Origin: Clostridia bacterium
GTDB taxonomy: Bacteria > Bacillota > Clostridia > Oscillospirales > CAG-272
Assembly (NCBI GenBank): GCA_017621655.1
Contig: JAGASS010000032.1
Span: 1-34,926, forward strand
Length of the DNA stretch: 34,926 bases
Direction of reading: 5' to 3'
Under the pieces are notes generated by a model. It was not told the origin of the DNA. It searched no databases and saw nothing but the letters and a program-made list of their open reading frames with translations. A program made the translations under genes and the position numbers. This document shows, piece after piece, positions 1-6,430 of this stretch. Position 1 is the first letter of the stretch. Every line of letters starts with the position of its first letter.

Positions 1-5
1 CTCAT
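1..5 (-). CDS. start of a gene downstream of ilvA (only first codon in window)
   Basis: An ATG on the minus strand (positions 5-3) is preceded at 8 bases by a clean AAGGAG ribosome binding site (14-19), just past the ilvA stop codon. This says that ilvA is followed closely by another gene in the same operon, running off the left edge. Nothing about its product can be said. Confidence 0.55.
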
Positions 6-18
6 AATTTTATCTCCT

Positions 19-1209
19 TTATACCAATTTGAATCCTTCATCACGAAGCGTTTTCGTGATAAGGTTAACGTGTTCAAAATCTCTTGTTTCCATTTCAATA
101 CGGAGGAAACAACCGTTAACGCTCTCGGTGTTGCCTTTTTCGTAGTGAACACCGGTTACGTTGCCGCCGCAGTCGGCAATAATACGGGAAATTTCCTTCA
201 GCTGTCCGGGTTTGTCGATAAGCTCAATCAACAAGCTGGAGGAACGTCCGGAATTAAGAAGTCCACGATCAATAACACGGGATAGACTGGTAACATCGAT
301 ATTACCGCCGGAAACAACCGCAACCACTCGTTTGCCTTTTAGATCAAATTTACCTGCCATCACAGCGGCAACAGCAGTTGCACCTGCACCTTCTGCTATC
401 ATCTTTTGCTTTTCGATAAGAGCAAGGATGGCACTTGCAACCTCGTCGTCGGTGACAAGAGCAATTTCATCCACATACTCGCTGACATAATGGAAGGTGT
501 TTTCGCCGGGTTGTTTTACGGCAATACCGTCGGCGATAGTAGAAACGGAAGAAAGACATTCAATTTCTCCGTCCTTTACCGAGTTATACATACTGGGTGC
601 ACCTGCGACCTGAACACCATAAACCTTAACCGAAGGCCTGATCTGCTTTGCGGTGTAAGCAATGCCGGAAATCAGTCCGCCACCACCGATGGGAACTACG
701 ATAGCATCGATATTATCAAGGTCATTCAGAATTTCAAGAGCAATGGTGCCTTGACCTGCGATGACGTTTTCATCATCAAAGGGATGAACGAAGGTGTATC
801 CTTCGCTGTCACGAAGTTCCAGCGCCCTTTGGTACGCATCATCATAACAGCCTTCCACCAAACAAACCTCGGCTCCAAAACCTTTTGTCGCTTCAACTTT
901 AGAAATAGGCGCTGTATCAGGTAAGCAAATAAGGGATTTGATACCGTTCTTGGTTGCCGCCAATGCCACGCCTTGTGCGTGGTTTCCTGCCGAACAAGCG
1001 ATAACACCTTTTGCCTTTTCTTCTTCGGAGAGCATTGCGATTTTATACGCAGAGCCTCTTACCTTAAACGAACCCGTAATTTGTAGGTTTTCAGGCTTTA
1101 GATATAGTTCGCAGTCATTTGCTATACCATAAGCTCTGACTACGTTTGTTTCACGAATAATGTTTTTCAGCACCGTCTGTGCATTAAATACTTTGTCGAG
1201 AGTTAACAT
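19..1209 (-). CDS. ilvA: threonine ammonia-lyase (threonine dehydratase), PLP-dependent, with C-terminal ACT domain
   Basis: Deaminates L-threonine to 2-oxobutanoate, the first step toward isoleucine. The N-terminal fold-type II PLP domain has the lysine motif GSFKVRGSA near residue 45, a SAGNHAQGVA motif near residue 75 and the glycine-rich phosphate-binding loop PIGGGGLISG near residue 175. The last 70 or so residues (from LLIELIDKPGQLKEI) form an ACT-type regulatory domain. The length of about 396 residues fits the short IlvA/TdcB-like class with one ACT domain. I chose the ATG at 1209 rather than the in-frame one 18 bases upstream because AGGCGG lies 7 bases before it. A T-box leader precedes the gene, which supports a biosynthetic role under branched-chain tRNA control. 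The purely catabolic TdcB role is less likely for that reason. Confidence 0.93.
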   Translation of the reverse strand: MLTLDKVFNAQTVLKNIIRETNVVRAYGIANDCELYLKPENLQITGSFKVRGSAYKIAMLSEEEKAKGVIACSAGNHAQGVALAATKNGIKSLICLPDTAPISKVEATKGFGAEVCLVEGCYDDAYQRALELRDSEGYTFVHPFDDENVIAGQGTIALEILNDLDNIDAIVVPIGGGGLISGIAYTAKQIRPSVKVYGVQVAGAPSMYNSVKDGEIECLSSVSTIADGIAVKQPGENTFHYVSEYVDEIALVTDDEVASAILALIEKQKMIAEGAGATAVAAVMAGKFDLKGKRVVAVVSGGNIDVTSLSRVIDRGLLNSGRSSSLLIELIDKPGQLKEISRIIADCGGNVTGVHYEKGNTESVNGCFLRIEMETRDFEHVNLITKTLRDEGFKLV

Positions 1210-1265
1210 TTTTATTCCGCCTTTCATATTTTATGTTTATGCGTTGTTGTTCGACTTTAAGGCAA

Positions 1266-1308
1266 AACAAAAACCCGCCTCAAAGCCTTAGTTTGCTTTG
1301 AGACGGGT
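1266..1308 (-). terminator. intrinsic terminator of the ilvA T-box leader
   Basis: On the minus strand a 14-bp stem (ACCCGTCTCAAAGC pairing with GCTTTGAGGCGGGT, one G-U pair) is followed by a T-rich run. It lies directly after the T-box motif and about 60 bases before ilvA, the position expected for a T-box expression platform. Confidence 0.92.
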
Positions 1309-1374
1309 GTTACTTACATATAGCACTCGCGGTACCACTCAAATTGCGGATATAAATATAATCCGCCACCTCTT

Positions 1375-1415
1375 CGAAGTCCAACAACTTCTATGCACTG
1401 ACGTAGCATACACGG
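1375..1415 (-). repeat. 41-bp direct repeat copy 2 within the T-box leader
   Basis: Matches 1561-1601 with a single mismatch, at a period of 186 bp. It contains a hairpin TATGC/GCATA. It marks the duplicated segment that follows each stem I. Confidence 0.95.
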
Positions 1416-1560
1416 GAAACGCCTACTGGGTGTTTATGCCTTTGGGGCTTCCGGCTCAGAAGGGATGGGAAGTCTATAGTCCTTTACCGGGATCGCACCA
1501 TCCCCGGCTCTCTGAAAAATTCGTTATAGGTTCCGTCTTCATCGACGCCTTTAATTTAAT

Positions 1561-1601
1561 CGAAGTCCAACAACCTCTATGCACTGACGTAGCATACACG
1601 G
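1561..1601 (-). repeat. 41-bp direct repeat copy 1 within the T-box leader
   Basis: Promoter-proximal copy of the segment repeated at 1375-1415, lying after the first stem I. It is followed by the second stem I instead of an antiterminator. Confidence 0.95.
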
Positions 1602-1756
1602 GGTTCCCTACACACTTTTAGCTTCAGGTTCCCGGCTCGGAAGTGAGAGGACAGGGATATATAACACGCTGATTCGCACCAACCATCAGCTCTCTTCGCT
1701 GTTTTTCTCCGTGACCATTCTTCGTCATAGCCTTTAAGCTATTAAATTTGTCTAAT

Positions 1757-1785
1757 ATTTTAGCACTTTAACGCAGTAATGTCAA
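1757..1785 (-). promoter_or_regulatory. sigma-A promoter of the T-box/ilvA transcript
   Basis: Minus strand TTGACA (1785-1780), 17-base spacer, TAAAAT (1762-1757). This places transcription start near 1750, just before the first stem I. Confidence 0.85.
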
Positions 1786-1854
1786 GAGTTTTTTTGAAAA
1801 ATAATTTGTTCTTTTTTGTGACAATACTTTCAACTTGGCTTTTATATCATATTT

Positions 1855-2760
1855 TTACATTAAGTCTTTAAGAGCTTCACGCAATTTTTTAAGTGCCTTT
1901 TCACATTTTTTGTGTGCGGTGTTGGCGGAACTGTATTCGTGGCCGGTGGCAATATCGGTATACATCATCGGCTTGATGGGTTTCTTCTTGGAATCACCGT
2001 ATTCGTCGAGATCATCGTAATCCATATAGAAGGTACTATGACAATCAAAGCAGAAGCCGAGCCGCTGGGCAAGCATCATTCGCTCAGTGTATTCGAGATT
2101 GTCATAGGCATCCCACAGGCGGGTGTAAAGCTCACCCTTCATATAAAGCGTGTAAGTGTCGGAGGAAGTGTCGGGGTGCGCTTCTTCGGCGCTTTCCGCT
2201 TCGTCATCCTCCGCATACTGCTGATAGAGGTCAACACGGTTTTCATTAAGCAAGCCGCCGAGCAGAATTTCTTTTGTGTCATCGTTGGTTTCACCTAATT
2301 CTGCGGCAACCGCTTCAATCGTAGCATCGGCATAACTACGGTCATATTTGTCCCACACCGCCATTGCCTTGCGGAGCTTTGCATATTCCGCAAGACTTTG
2401 TACCGTAAAGCCTGTCCGCATTGAACGGATATAATCAAAAATTTCACGCTCCGCATAATACTCTTTGAACGAAACAAAGGATGCGCCGCCATCAGGCGTG
2501 TACTTGGCAAGTGCTTTGAGCAGTCCTGCTATATACGCTTGTTTCAGATCGGCAAAATGCTCTTGCATAAAGAATTGCCGCATATAGCTTTGCACATTCT
2601 TATTCAGCGTTTTCTCATAATAATGAAGGAACCAAGCAAGGTAACGCTCGTCTTGCTCTTTGAGATAGGTCACGATATATTCCTGCAAATCCCACTTCGG
2701 CGGTGCCGGAACAATGCGGTACATATTAAGATCCATTTCGTCAATATACGTTTCTTTCAC
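1855..2760 (-). CDS. sigma-70-like RNA polymerase sigma factor of the mobile element
   Basis: About 301 residues. Residues roughly 66-115 (QEHFADLKQAYIAGLLKAL, then KYTPDGGASFVSF and EIFDYIRSM) read like sigma regions 2.1-2.4, including the DLKQ segment that contacts core polymerase. The next section resembles region 3. The C-terminus (LEYTERMMLAQRLGF, then YTDIATGHEYSSANTAHKK) reads like the region 4 helix-turn-helix. An acidic linker (DDEAESAEEAHPD) separates regions 3 and 4. A GTG start at 2760 is preferred because GGAGG (2773-2769) lies 8 bases upstream. It is 21 bases downstream of the zinc-finger gene and probably cotranscribed with it. Its target promoters are unknown. An alternative is a transcription factor that has kept only the sigma fold. 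Confidence 0.75.
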   Translation of the reverse strand: MKETYIDEMDLNMYRIVPAPPKWDLQEYIVTYLKEQDERYLAWFLHYYEKTLNKNVQSYMRQFFMQEHFADLKQAYIAGLLKALAKYTPDGGASFVSFKEYYAEREIFDYIRSMRTGFTVQSLAEYAKLRKAMAVWDKYDRSYADATIEAVAAELGETNDDTKEILLGGLLNENRVDLYQQYAEDDEAESAEEAHPDTSSDTYTLYMKGELYTRLWDAYDNLEYTERMMLAQRLGFCFDCHSTFYMDYDDLDEYGDSKKKPIKPMMYTDIATGHEYSSANTAHKKCEKALKKLREALKDLM

Positions 2761-2781
2761 GGCACTCACCTCCAATCTGTG

Positions 2782-3918
2782 TTATTTGCCGTTTAATCTT
2801 CTGTCGGCTTCGGCGTAAAGCTCCTCACGAAGCATATCCGCTTCATATTGCCCATTGGCATAATCGGGATCGGCCTTTGCTCGTTGCATGCGTTCTTTGG
2901 CAACAGCAAGGGCGGCATTTGTGAGAATGTCGTCGTGCTTGCCCCGTTTACGTTCCATACGGAGTGCCGAGCAACGGTTTTTATAAAGTCGGATAATAGG
3001 ATTGGCATCAGCATATTCCTTGCGGTTAATCCTTGCAGCATATTTCCGGCAAGTAATAGCTTTGCCCTTTAGTTTGAACGGCGCATATCCCGTGCAGTAT
3101 TTTTGCCTTGCCGCAGAGGTCATAAGGAAATACTTTTTGCAAATGCCGCACTGTCTTGGGTAATGCCCGTGATGCAAACCTTCAAAGAAATCGGTAATCA
3201 CAAAGCTGTAATAACTATCAAAGTAGAGCCTGCGGGCAAGGGTTTCCGTTTTGCTTCGAGTAGATTTACGGATAGGCACATACTCTGTTGTTACGGGGAA
3301 CGGCACAGCACCGAATACTTCTAACGCTATGGGGAGTAGGTGTTCCTCGTCAAAGCGGTCAGCGTCATCCACTCGGTTTGCAAAGGTTTTGAGTTGCTTA
3401 AAGGCTTTCATCAGGTCGTCTCTCAGACCGTCATAAAATGCAAGGGTTTTCTGAACTTCACTCAGCAAAGCAGCGGACTCCTTGAAAAAAGTATCGTCAA
3501 ACTCTTTTGGGAGGATGTTATACATTGCTTGTCCTACATCCATAGCCATTACTTTTGAACGACGCTGAAAATACTCAACGATTCTATTGCCGTTTTCTTC
3601 GGTAAAAAGCTCCGCAATTCTGTTACGCTCAGCATCTACATCAAGCATATCAAAAGGCTTTAACCAAGGGAGAGCATTAAAAATATTCAGTATGTCCGCA
3701 CCGGCTCTTAAAAAACTTGGCACATACAAATATCCTTTTTCCAAAGTGCCCTCTATAAGCCAAGTATCACTTGTGAACACAATGATCCGTGCGGCGGTAT
3801 CGTCTATATAATATTGTGTCAGTAGGTGCGCCGCAAAAGTTCCCGCAGGATAGCTCTTGCCGCCGATATGCACTCTGCCGTCACGATAATCGGCGCTGAA
3901 AAAGCTGATTTTATCCAT
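2782..3918 (-). CDS. zinc-finger protein of unknown function (DUF6076-like)
   Basis: About 378 residues with no catalytic motif I recognise. Around residues 257-302 there is CGICKKYFLM, then RQKYC and a further Cys (ITC), a CxxC...C...C cluster like the treble-clef or CGNR fingers of small DNA- or RNA-binding proteins, followed by a very basic stretch (RKYAARINRKEY). The N-terminal 200 residues are mixed alpha/beta without a signal peptide. I recall similar proteins annotated as DUF6076 in mobile regions of Clostridia, but this is from memory. The ATG at 3918 is chosen over an in-frame upstream TTG because GGAGG lies 12 bases before it. It is first in a two-gene unit with the sigma-like factor, suggesting a shared regulatory job. 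Confidence 0.6.
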   Translation of the reverse strand: MDKISFFSADYRDGRVHIGGKSYPAGTFAAHLLTQYYIDDTAARIIVFTSDTWLIEGTLEKGYLYVPSFLRAGADILNIFNALPWLKPFDMLDVDAERNRIAELFTEENGNRIVEYFQRRSKVMAMDVGQAMYNILPKEFDDTFFKESAALLSEVQKTLAFYDGLRDDLMKAFKQLKTFANRVDDADRFDEEHLLPIALEVFGAVPFPVTTEYVPIRKSTRSKTETLARRLYFDSYYSFVITDFFEGLHHGHYPRQCGICKKYFLMTSAARQKYCTGYAPFKLKGKAITCRKYAARINRKEYADANPIIRLYKNRCSALRMERKRGKHDDILTNAALAVAKERMQRAKADPDYANGQYEADMLREELYAEADRRLNGK

Positions 3919-3958
3919 ATTTCCACTATACCTCCATACTAATTCTATCAAAAGAAGT

Positions 3959-3990
3959 GTCCCATAAAACTCCCTTTGGCTTATCGGGAC
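3959..3990. repeat. inverted repeat between the divergent arms of the element
   Basis: GTCCCATAA (3959-3967) pairs with TTATCGGGAC (3981-3990) with one bulged base. No T-run follows on either strand, so it is a leader structure or protein site rather than a clear terminator. Confidence 0.5.
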
Positions 3991-4035
3991 GAAAAAAGAT
4001 TTTCAAAATATTTTTCTGAATATTTTTGTTTTCGT

Positions 4036-4047
4036 AAAGTATACTTT
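4036..4047. promoter_or_regulatory. 12-bp palindrome, possible operator in the divergent control region
   Basis: AAAGTATACTTT is a perfect palindrome 6 bases from the -10 box of the minus-strand promoter (4053-4058). It lies between the two divergently read arms, a usual place for a repressor site. The binding protein is unknown. Confidence 0.4.
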
Positions 4048-4052
4048 TAATC

Positions 4053-4081
4053 AGTATATCATAAAAACGCCGTAATTACAA
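4053..4081 (-). promoter_or_regulatory. candidate promoter for the zinc-finger/sigma unit
   Basis: Minus strand TTGTAA (4081-4076), 17-base spacer, TATACT (4058-4053). It lies about 135 bases upstream of the start at 3918. Confidence 0.5.
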
Positions 4082-4096
4082 GGCGTTCACGGCGTT
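4066..4096. repeat. inverted repeat AACGCCG/CGGCGTT in the divergent control region
   Basis: AACGCCG (4066-4072) and CGGCGTT (4090-4096) flank a 17-base loop. On the minus strand the stem is followed by a short T-run, on the plus strand by ACGCTTTTTG. It overlaps the minus-strand promoter, so it may be a bidirectional terminator or an attenuator of either arm. Confidence 0.4.
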
Positions 4097-4192
4097 ACGC
4101 TTTTTGTTTTCTATGTGTTATCCTGCTTTTCCAAGAACTCGTTTTCGTGTGTATTAAAATAAGTGAGGGAGCGAAAACCTCACAAATACGCA

Positions 4193-4232
4193 GGGCATTG
4201 CCGTCGGGAAACCGGCGGCTTTTTTATTGCCC
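4193..4232 (+). terminator. terminator-like attenuator before the mobilization operon
   Basis: GCCGTCGG (4200-4207), GAAA loop, CCGGCGGC (4212-4219), then six T. An outer GGGCA/TGCCC pair (4193-4197 with 4228-4232) could form a competing structure. A further hairpin GTGAGG/CCTCAC lies at 4163-4183. Because it sits only 24 bases ahead of the first gene, leader attenuation is likely. Confidence 0.6.
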
Positions 4233-4255
4233 AAAAACGAAAGGAGGAAAAGTCT

Positions 4256-4486
4256 ATGATGAAGATCACACCGAAGCAAGTGGAAAGAGTTCACCGCCTT
4301 GTCAGTGAACTTTGCGCCAACTGTGACGAGGACGGCAACTGTATCCTGCTTGACGATGGCGAAGCGCATCGCTGTGTGCAACTTATCTCTATCTACGGCA
4401 TTTACTGCAACTATTTCAAAGAAGCGGTATTGCCCAGCGACAGAGAACTGTACGAACAAATCAAGAAAATCAACAAATCAATGTAA
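4256..4486 (+). CDS. small cysteine-rich protein (Cys-rich VLP type)
   Basis: 76 residues with Cys at SELCANCDEDGNC, HRC and IYC, and the ending YFKEAVLPSDRELYEQI. The CANCD-like cluster and the VLP tripeptide match the small family known as cysteine-rich VLP proteins, found in conjugative and mobilizable elements of Bacillota. The Cys pattern suggests metal binding. The function is not known. Start at 4256 (a tandem ATG ATG) is set by AGGAGG at 4242-4247. It stands first in the operon, 17 bases before the ParM-like gene, so it may be a regulator of the unit. Confidence 0.75.
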   Translation: MMKITPKQVERVHRLVSELCANCDEDGNCILLDDGEAHRCVQLISIYGIYCNYFKEAVLPSDRELYEQIKKINKSM

Positions 4487-4503
4487 AAAAGGAGAAATGT
4501 AAA

Positions 4504-5430
4504 ATGAAGAAATTTAATGAAATGTACGTTATCGGTATCGATCACGGGTATGGGAATATGAAAACGGCGAACTGCTGTTTCCCAACCGGAGTAATAAAAA
4601 GCGATACCGAACCCACCTTTGTCAGCGACCTGCTCGTATGGAACGGTAAGTATTATTCCATAGGAGTCGGTCATAAGGAATTCACGGCGGATAAGTTTAA
4701 CGATGAGGATTATTACGTTCTCACCCTTGCCGCTATCGCAAGAGAACTCAAGCGAGAGCGTATTACCGAAGGGAATGTGTTCATCGCCGCAGGCTTACCC
4801 CTTACTTGGGTGAGTGAGCAAAAGGCTGAATTCAAAAAATATCTGCTTCAGAATAACAAGGTTACCTTTACTTTTAGAGGTGCCGAATACCGCATTAAAA
4901 TCGTAGGCGCAGAAATCTATCCGCAGGGGTTCGCCGCCGTTGCCGAAAAGCTCGGTGATTTTAAGGGCGTGAATATGCTTTGCGATATTGGCAACGGCAC
5001 GATGAACCTTCTTCGGATTGTAAACAAGAAACCGGATGCTCAGAGAATGTTTACCGAGAAGTACGGCACCCATCAGTGCGCTCTGCTTATCCGTGAGCAG
5101 ATGATGAAGGTGCACCACGCCGCCCTTGATGATACTATTGTTACGGAAATCTTAAAGAAAGGCACGGCGGATATTGACGGACAGTATCTTAATACGGTTA
5201 TTAAGACCGCAAAAGAATACACCGCCGGAATCTTCCGCCGTCTGCGAGAACACGAATACGATCCGAAACTAATGAAGCTTTACGTGGTCGGCGGCGGTGG
5301 GTGTCTTATCCGCAACTTCGCTGATTATGATGCAAACAGGGTTATCATTAACGAGGATATTTGTGCTACCGCAAAGGGATATGAGTATATGGCACTCGTT
5401 ACCCTTCATAGAAACGGTGGTGTGGTATGA
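4504..5430 (+). CDS. ParM-like actin ATPase (plasmid segregation type)
   Basis: 308 residues with the actin-fold nucleotide motifs: phosphate-1 loop GIDHGYGNMK (residues 11-20), phosphate-2 loop CDIGNGTMNLL (near 160) and adenosine motif VVGGGGCLI (near 262). Proteins of this ParM/StbA/Alp class polymerise with ATP to push DNA copies apart, bound through a ParR adaptor at a parC site. The stop overlaps the next start (ATGA at 5427-5430), which encodes a small ParR-like protein. GGAG precedes the start. On an integrated element it may act after excision, or stabilise a circular form. Assignment to the actin superfamily is firm; the segregation role is inferred from the gene pair. Confidence 0.85.
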   Translation: MKKFNEMYVIGIDHGYGNMKTANCCFPTGVIKSDTEPTFVSDLLVWNGKYYSIGVGHKEFTADKFNDEDYYVLTLAAIARELKRERITEGNVFIAAGLPLTWVSEQKAEFKKYLLQNNKVTFTFRGAEYRIKIVGAEIYPQGFAAVAEKLGDFKGVNMLCDIGNGTMNLLRIVNKKPDAQRMFTEKYGTHQCALLIREQMMKVHHAALDDTIVTEILKKGTADIDGQYLNTVIKTAKEYTAGIFRRLREHEYDPKLMKLYVVGGGGCLIRNFADYDANRVIINEDICATAKGYEYMALVTLHRNGGVV

Positions 5431-5753
5431 GTATTAAAAATATAAAGATCCGCTTTAATTTAGATAAGGAAAATGACCGCAGGGCGTATGAATATCTGCA
5501 AGGCGCAGATAAATCGTACAGCAAGGCGGTCATTTCTGCTATCTGCGGTTTTATGGAATTATCCGAAAGAACGGCATCCGAAGATAATTTCCTTGAGCGG
5601 GTTATATCCACCATCCGAGAGGAAATTGGAAAAAGTAATCCTCTTGGTCATCTTTTGCAGTTTGTGCAGACACCCTCTGCACAAACACCCGCCGAAAAAG
5701 TAAACAATGCCGAAACCGAAGAAGCCGTACTCGATTTCCTTGACAGCTTCTAA
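5427..5753 (+). CDS. ParR-like small DNA-binding partner of the actin ATPase
   Basis: 108 residues. The N-terminus (KNIKIRFNLDKENDRRAYEYL, then SYSKAVISAICGFMEL) has the strand-helix-helix look of a ribbon-helix-helix protein, and the acidic tail ends in VLDFLDSF. ParR adaptors have this layout, with a C-terminal peptide that caps the ParM filament. Translational overlap with the ParM-like gene supports the pairing. The 350 bases downstream hold short direct repeats that could be its binding site. No stronger sequence match can be claimed. Confidence 0.65.
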   Translation: MSIKNIKIRFNLDKENDRRAYEYLQGADKSYSKAVISAICGFMELSERTASEDNFLERVISTIREEIGKSNPLGHLLQFVQTPSAQTPAEKVNNAETEEAVLDFLDSF

Positions 5754-5773
5754 GGGTACACTTATTCCTGCTT

Positions 5774-5881
5774 TTGACGGTACTGTGATGACAATATCCA
5801 AAGGAATTGCCCCCACTAATACCGGTGGTTCCACTATTCTGCAATATTGACGGCACTCACATAAAATGTAGTGACAATATC
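5774..5881 (+). repeat. paired short direct repeats, candidate centromere-like site
   Basis: TTGACGGTACT (5774-5784) and TGACAATATC (5789-5798) recur as TTGACGGCACT (5847-5857) and TGACAATATC (5872-5881). They sit immediately downstream of the ParR-like gene. ParR-type proteins bind tandem repeats near their own gene, so this is a candidate binding region. Two copies is few for a parC site. Confidence 0.4.
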
Positions 5882-5925
5882 GCAAATAATATGGAACTTT
5901 TGAAGGATTTGCACTGATATGAACG

Positions 5926-6088
5926 GTATGAGGTCGCTCCCTCACGGTGCAAGTCACGGAGAATGGAAGGCATACGCTAAAAGCGTGTGTCTTACACCGT
6001 AACAAGCAGGACATTTGTGTGCCAAATGTCGCTTGCCGCCATAAGGTTATGGCGGACTCTTTAGGGGATAACCCCTAATACCCCATTA
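5926..6088 (+). other. oriT-like structured region
   Basis: A series of hairpins just before mobC: ACGGTG/CACCGT enclosing ATACGCT/AGCGTGT (about 5944-5999); AAGC plus GACATTTG pairing with CAAATGTC plus GCTT (6004-6034); CCGCCATAA (6036-6044) with TTATGGCGG (6047-6055); TTAGGGG (6061-6067) with CCCCTAA (6072-6078). Inverted repeats next to a mobC-relaxase pair are the hallmark of an origin of transfer. The nick site cannot be assigned by eye. No protein-coding gene is evident in 5754-6103. Confidence 0.7.
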
Positions 6089-6103
6089 TGAAAGGATGAT
6101 GTT

Positions 6104-6430
6104 ATGAAAAAACAAGATATACGGATCGTCGCCCGTGTTACCCAAAAGGAAAAAGACCGCATCAGCGACCTTGCCAAACGGTGCGGACTTTCCACAACCG
6201 AATACCTCCGCCAAAGAGCATTGGGATATGAGCCGAAGTCGGTTCCGCCTGATGCTCTTTTTTATTTCTGCGAAAGGTTGGATGCACTCGTTGAGCAACC
6301 ATACTCTACGGAAGTGAATACAGCGGCGCTAACTTTACTGAAAGATATATCGGCAGAACTTATTACACCGAGAAAGGAGAATATGCGCAAATGGCAACCA
6401 CAGGCTTTTGGCCAGTCAAAGGACGGTTAA
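6104..6430 (+). CDS. mobC: MobC-like relaxosome accessory protein
   Basis: 108 residues, starting KKQDIRIVARVTQKEKDRI, then LAKRCGLSTTEYLRQRALG. This is the ribbon-helix-helix pattern and the S-x-Y-LR-AL signature of MobC, which binds oriT and helps the relaxase open the duplex. It lies between the hairpin-rich region and the relaxase and overlaps the relaxase start by 40 bases in another frame, the usual mobC-relaxase arrangement. RBS AAAGGATGATG precedes the ATG. Confidence 0.85.
   Translation: MKKQDIRIVARVTQKEKDRISDLAKRCGLSTTEYLRQRALGYEPKSVPPDALFYFCERLDALVEQPYSTEVNTAALTLLKDISAELITPRKENMRKWQPQAFGQSKDG

Larger units (their letters stand above)
1266..1750 (-). promoter_or_regulatory. T-box riboswitch leader with two stem I modules, upstream of ilvA
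   Basis: Reading the minus strand from about 1750: a first stem I (about 1736-1628) with the AGAGAG bulge and distal loop GGTTGGTGCGA; a conserved hairpin segment (1601-1561); a second stem I (about 1553-1445), again with AGAGAG and a GGTGCGA loop; a near-identical copy of the conserved hairpin segment (1415-1375); then the only antiterminator motif AGTGGTACCGCG (1339-1328) and the terminator. Each stem I has a basal GAAG/CTTC helix. One base before the CTTC strand the triplets are CTC (1647-1645) in the first module and ATC (1466-1464) in the second, which would read Leu and Ile. T-boxes bind uncharged tRNA and allow read-through when the matching amino acid is scarce. Specifier assignment is from alignment by eye. 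Confidence 0.9.

Noticed and set aside
1298..1621. A 107-codon plus-strand open frame between ilvA and the sigma-like gene
   Set aside because: It is antisense to the T-box leader and contains its duplicated segment twice; the RNA structure explains the sequence.
5559..6014. A minus-strand open frame across the oriT-like region
   Set aside because: It overlaps the ParR-like gene antisense and reads through hairpins. No RBS and no domain.
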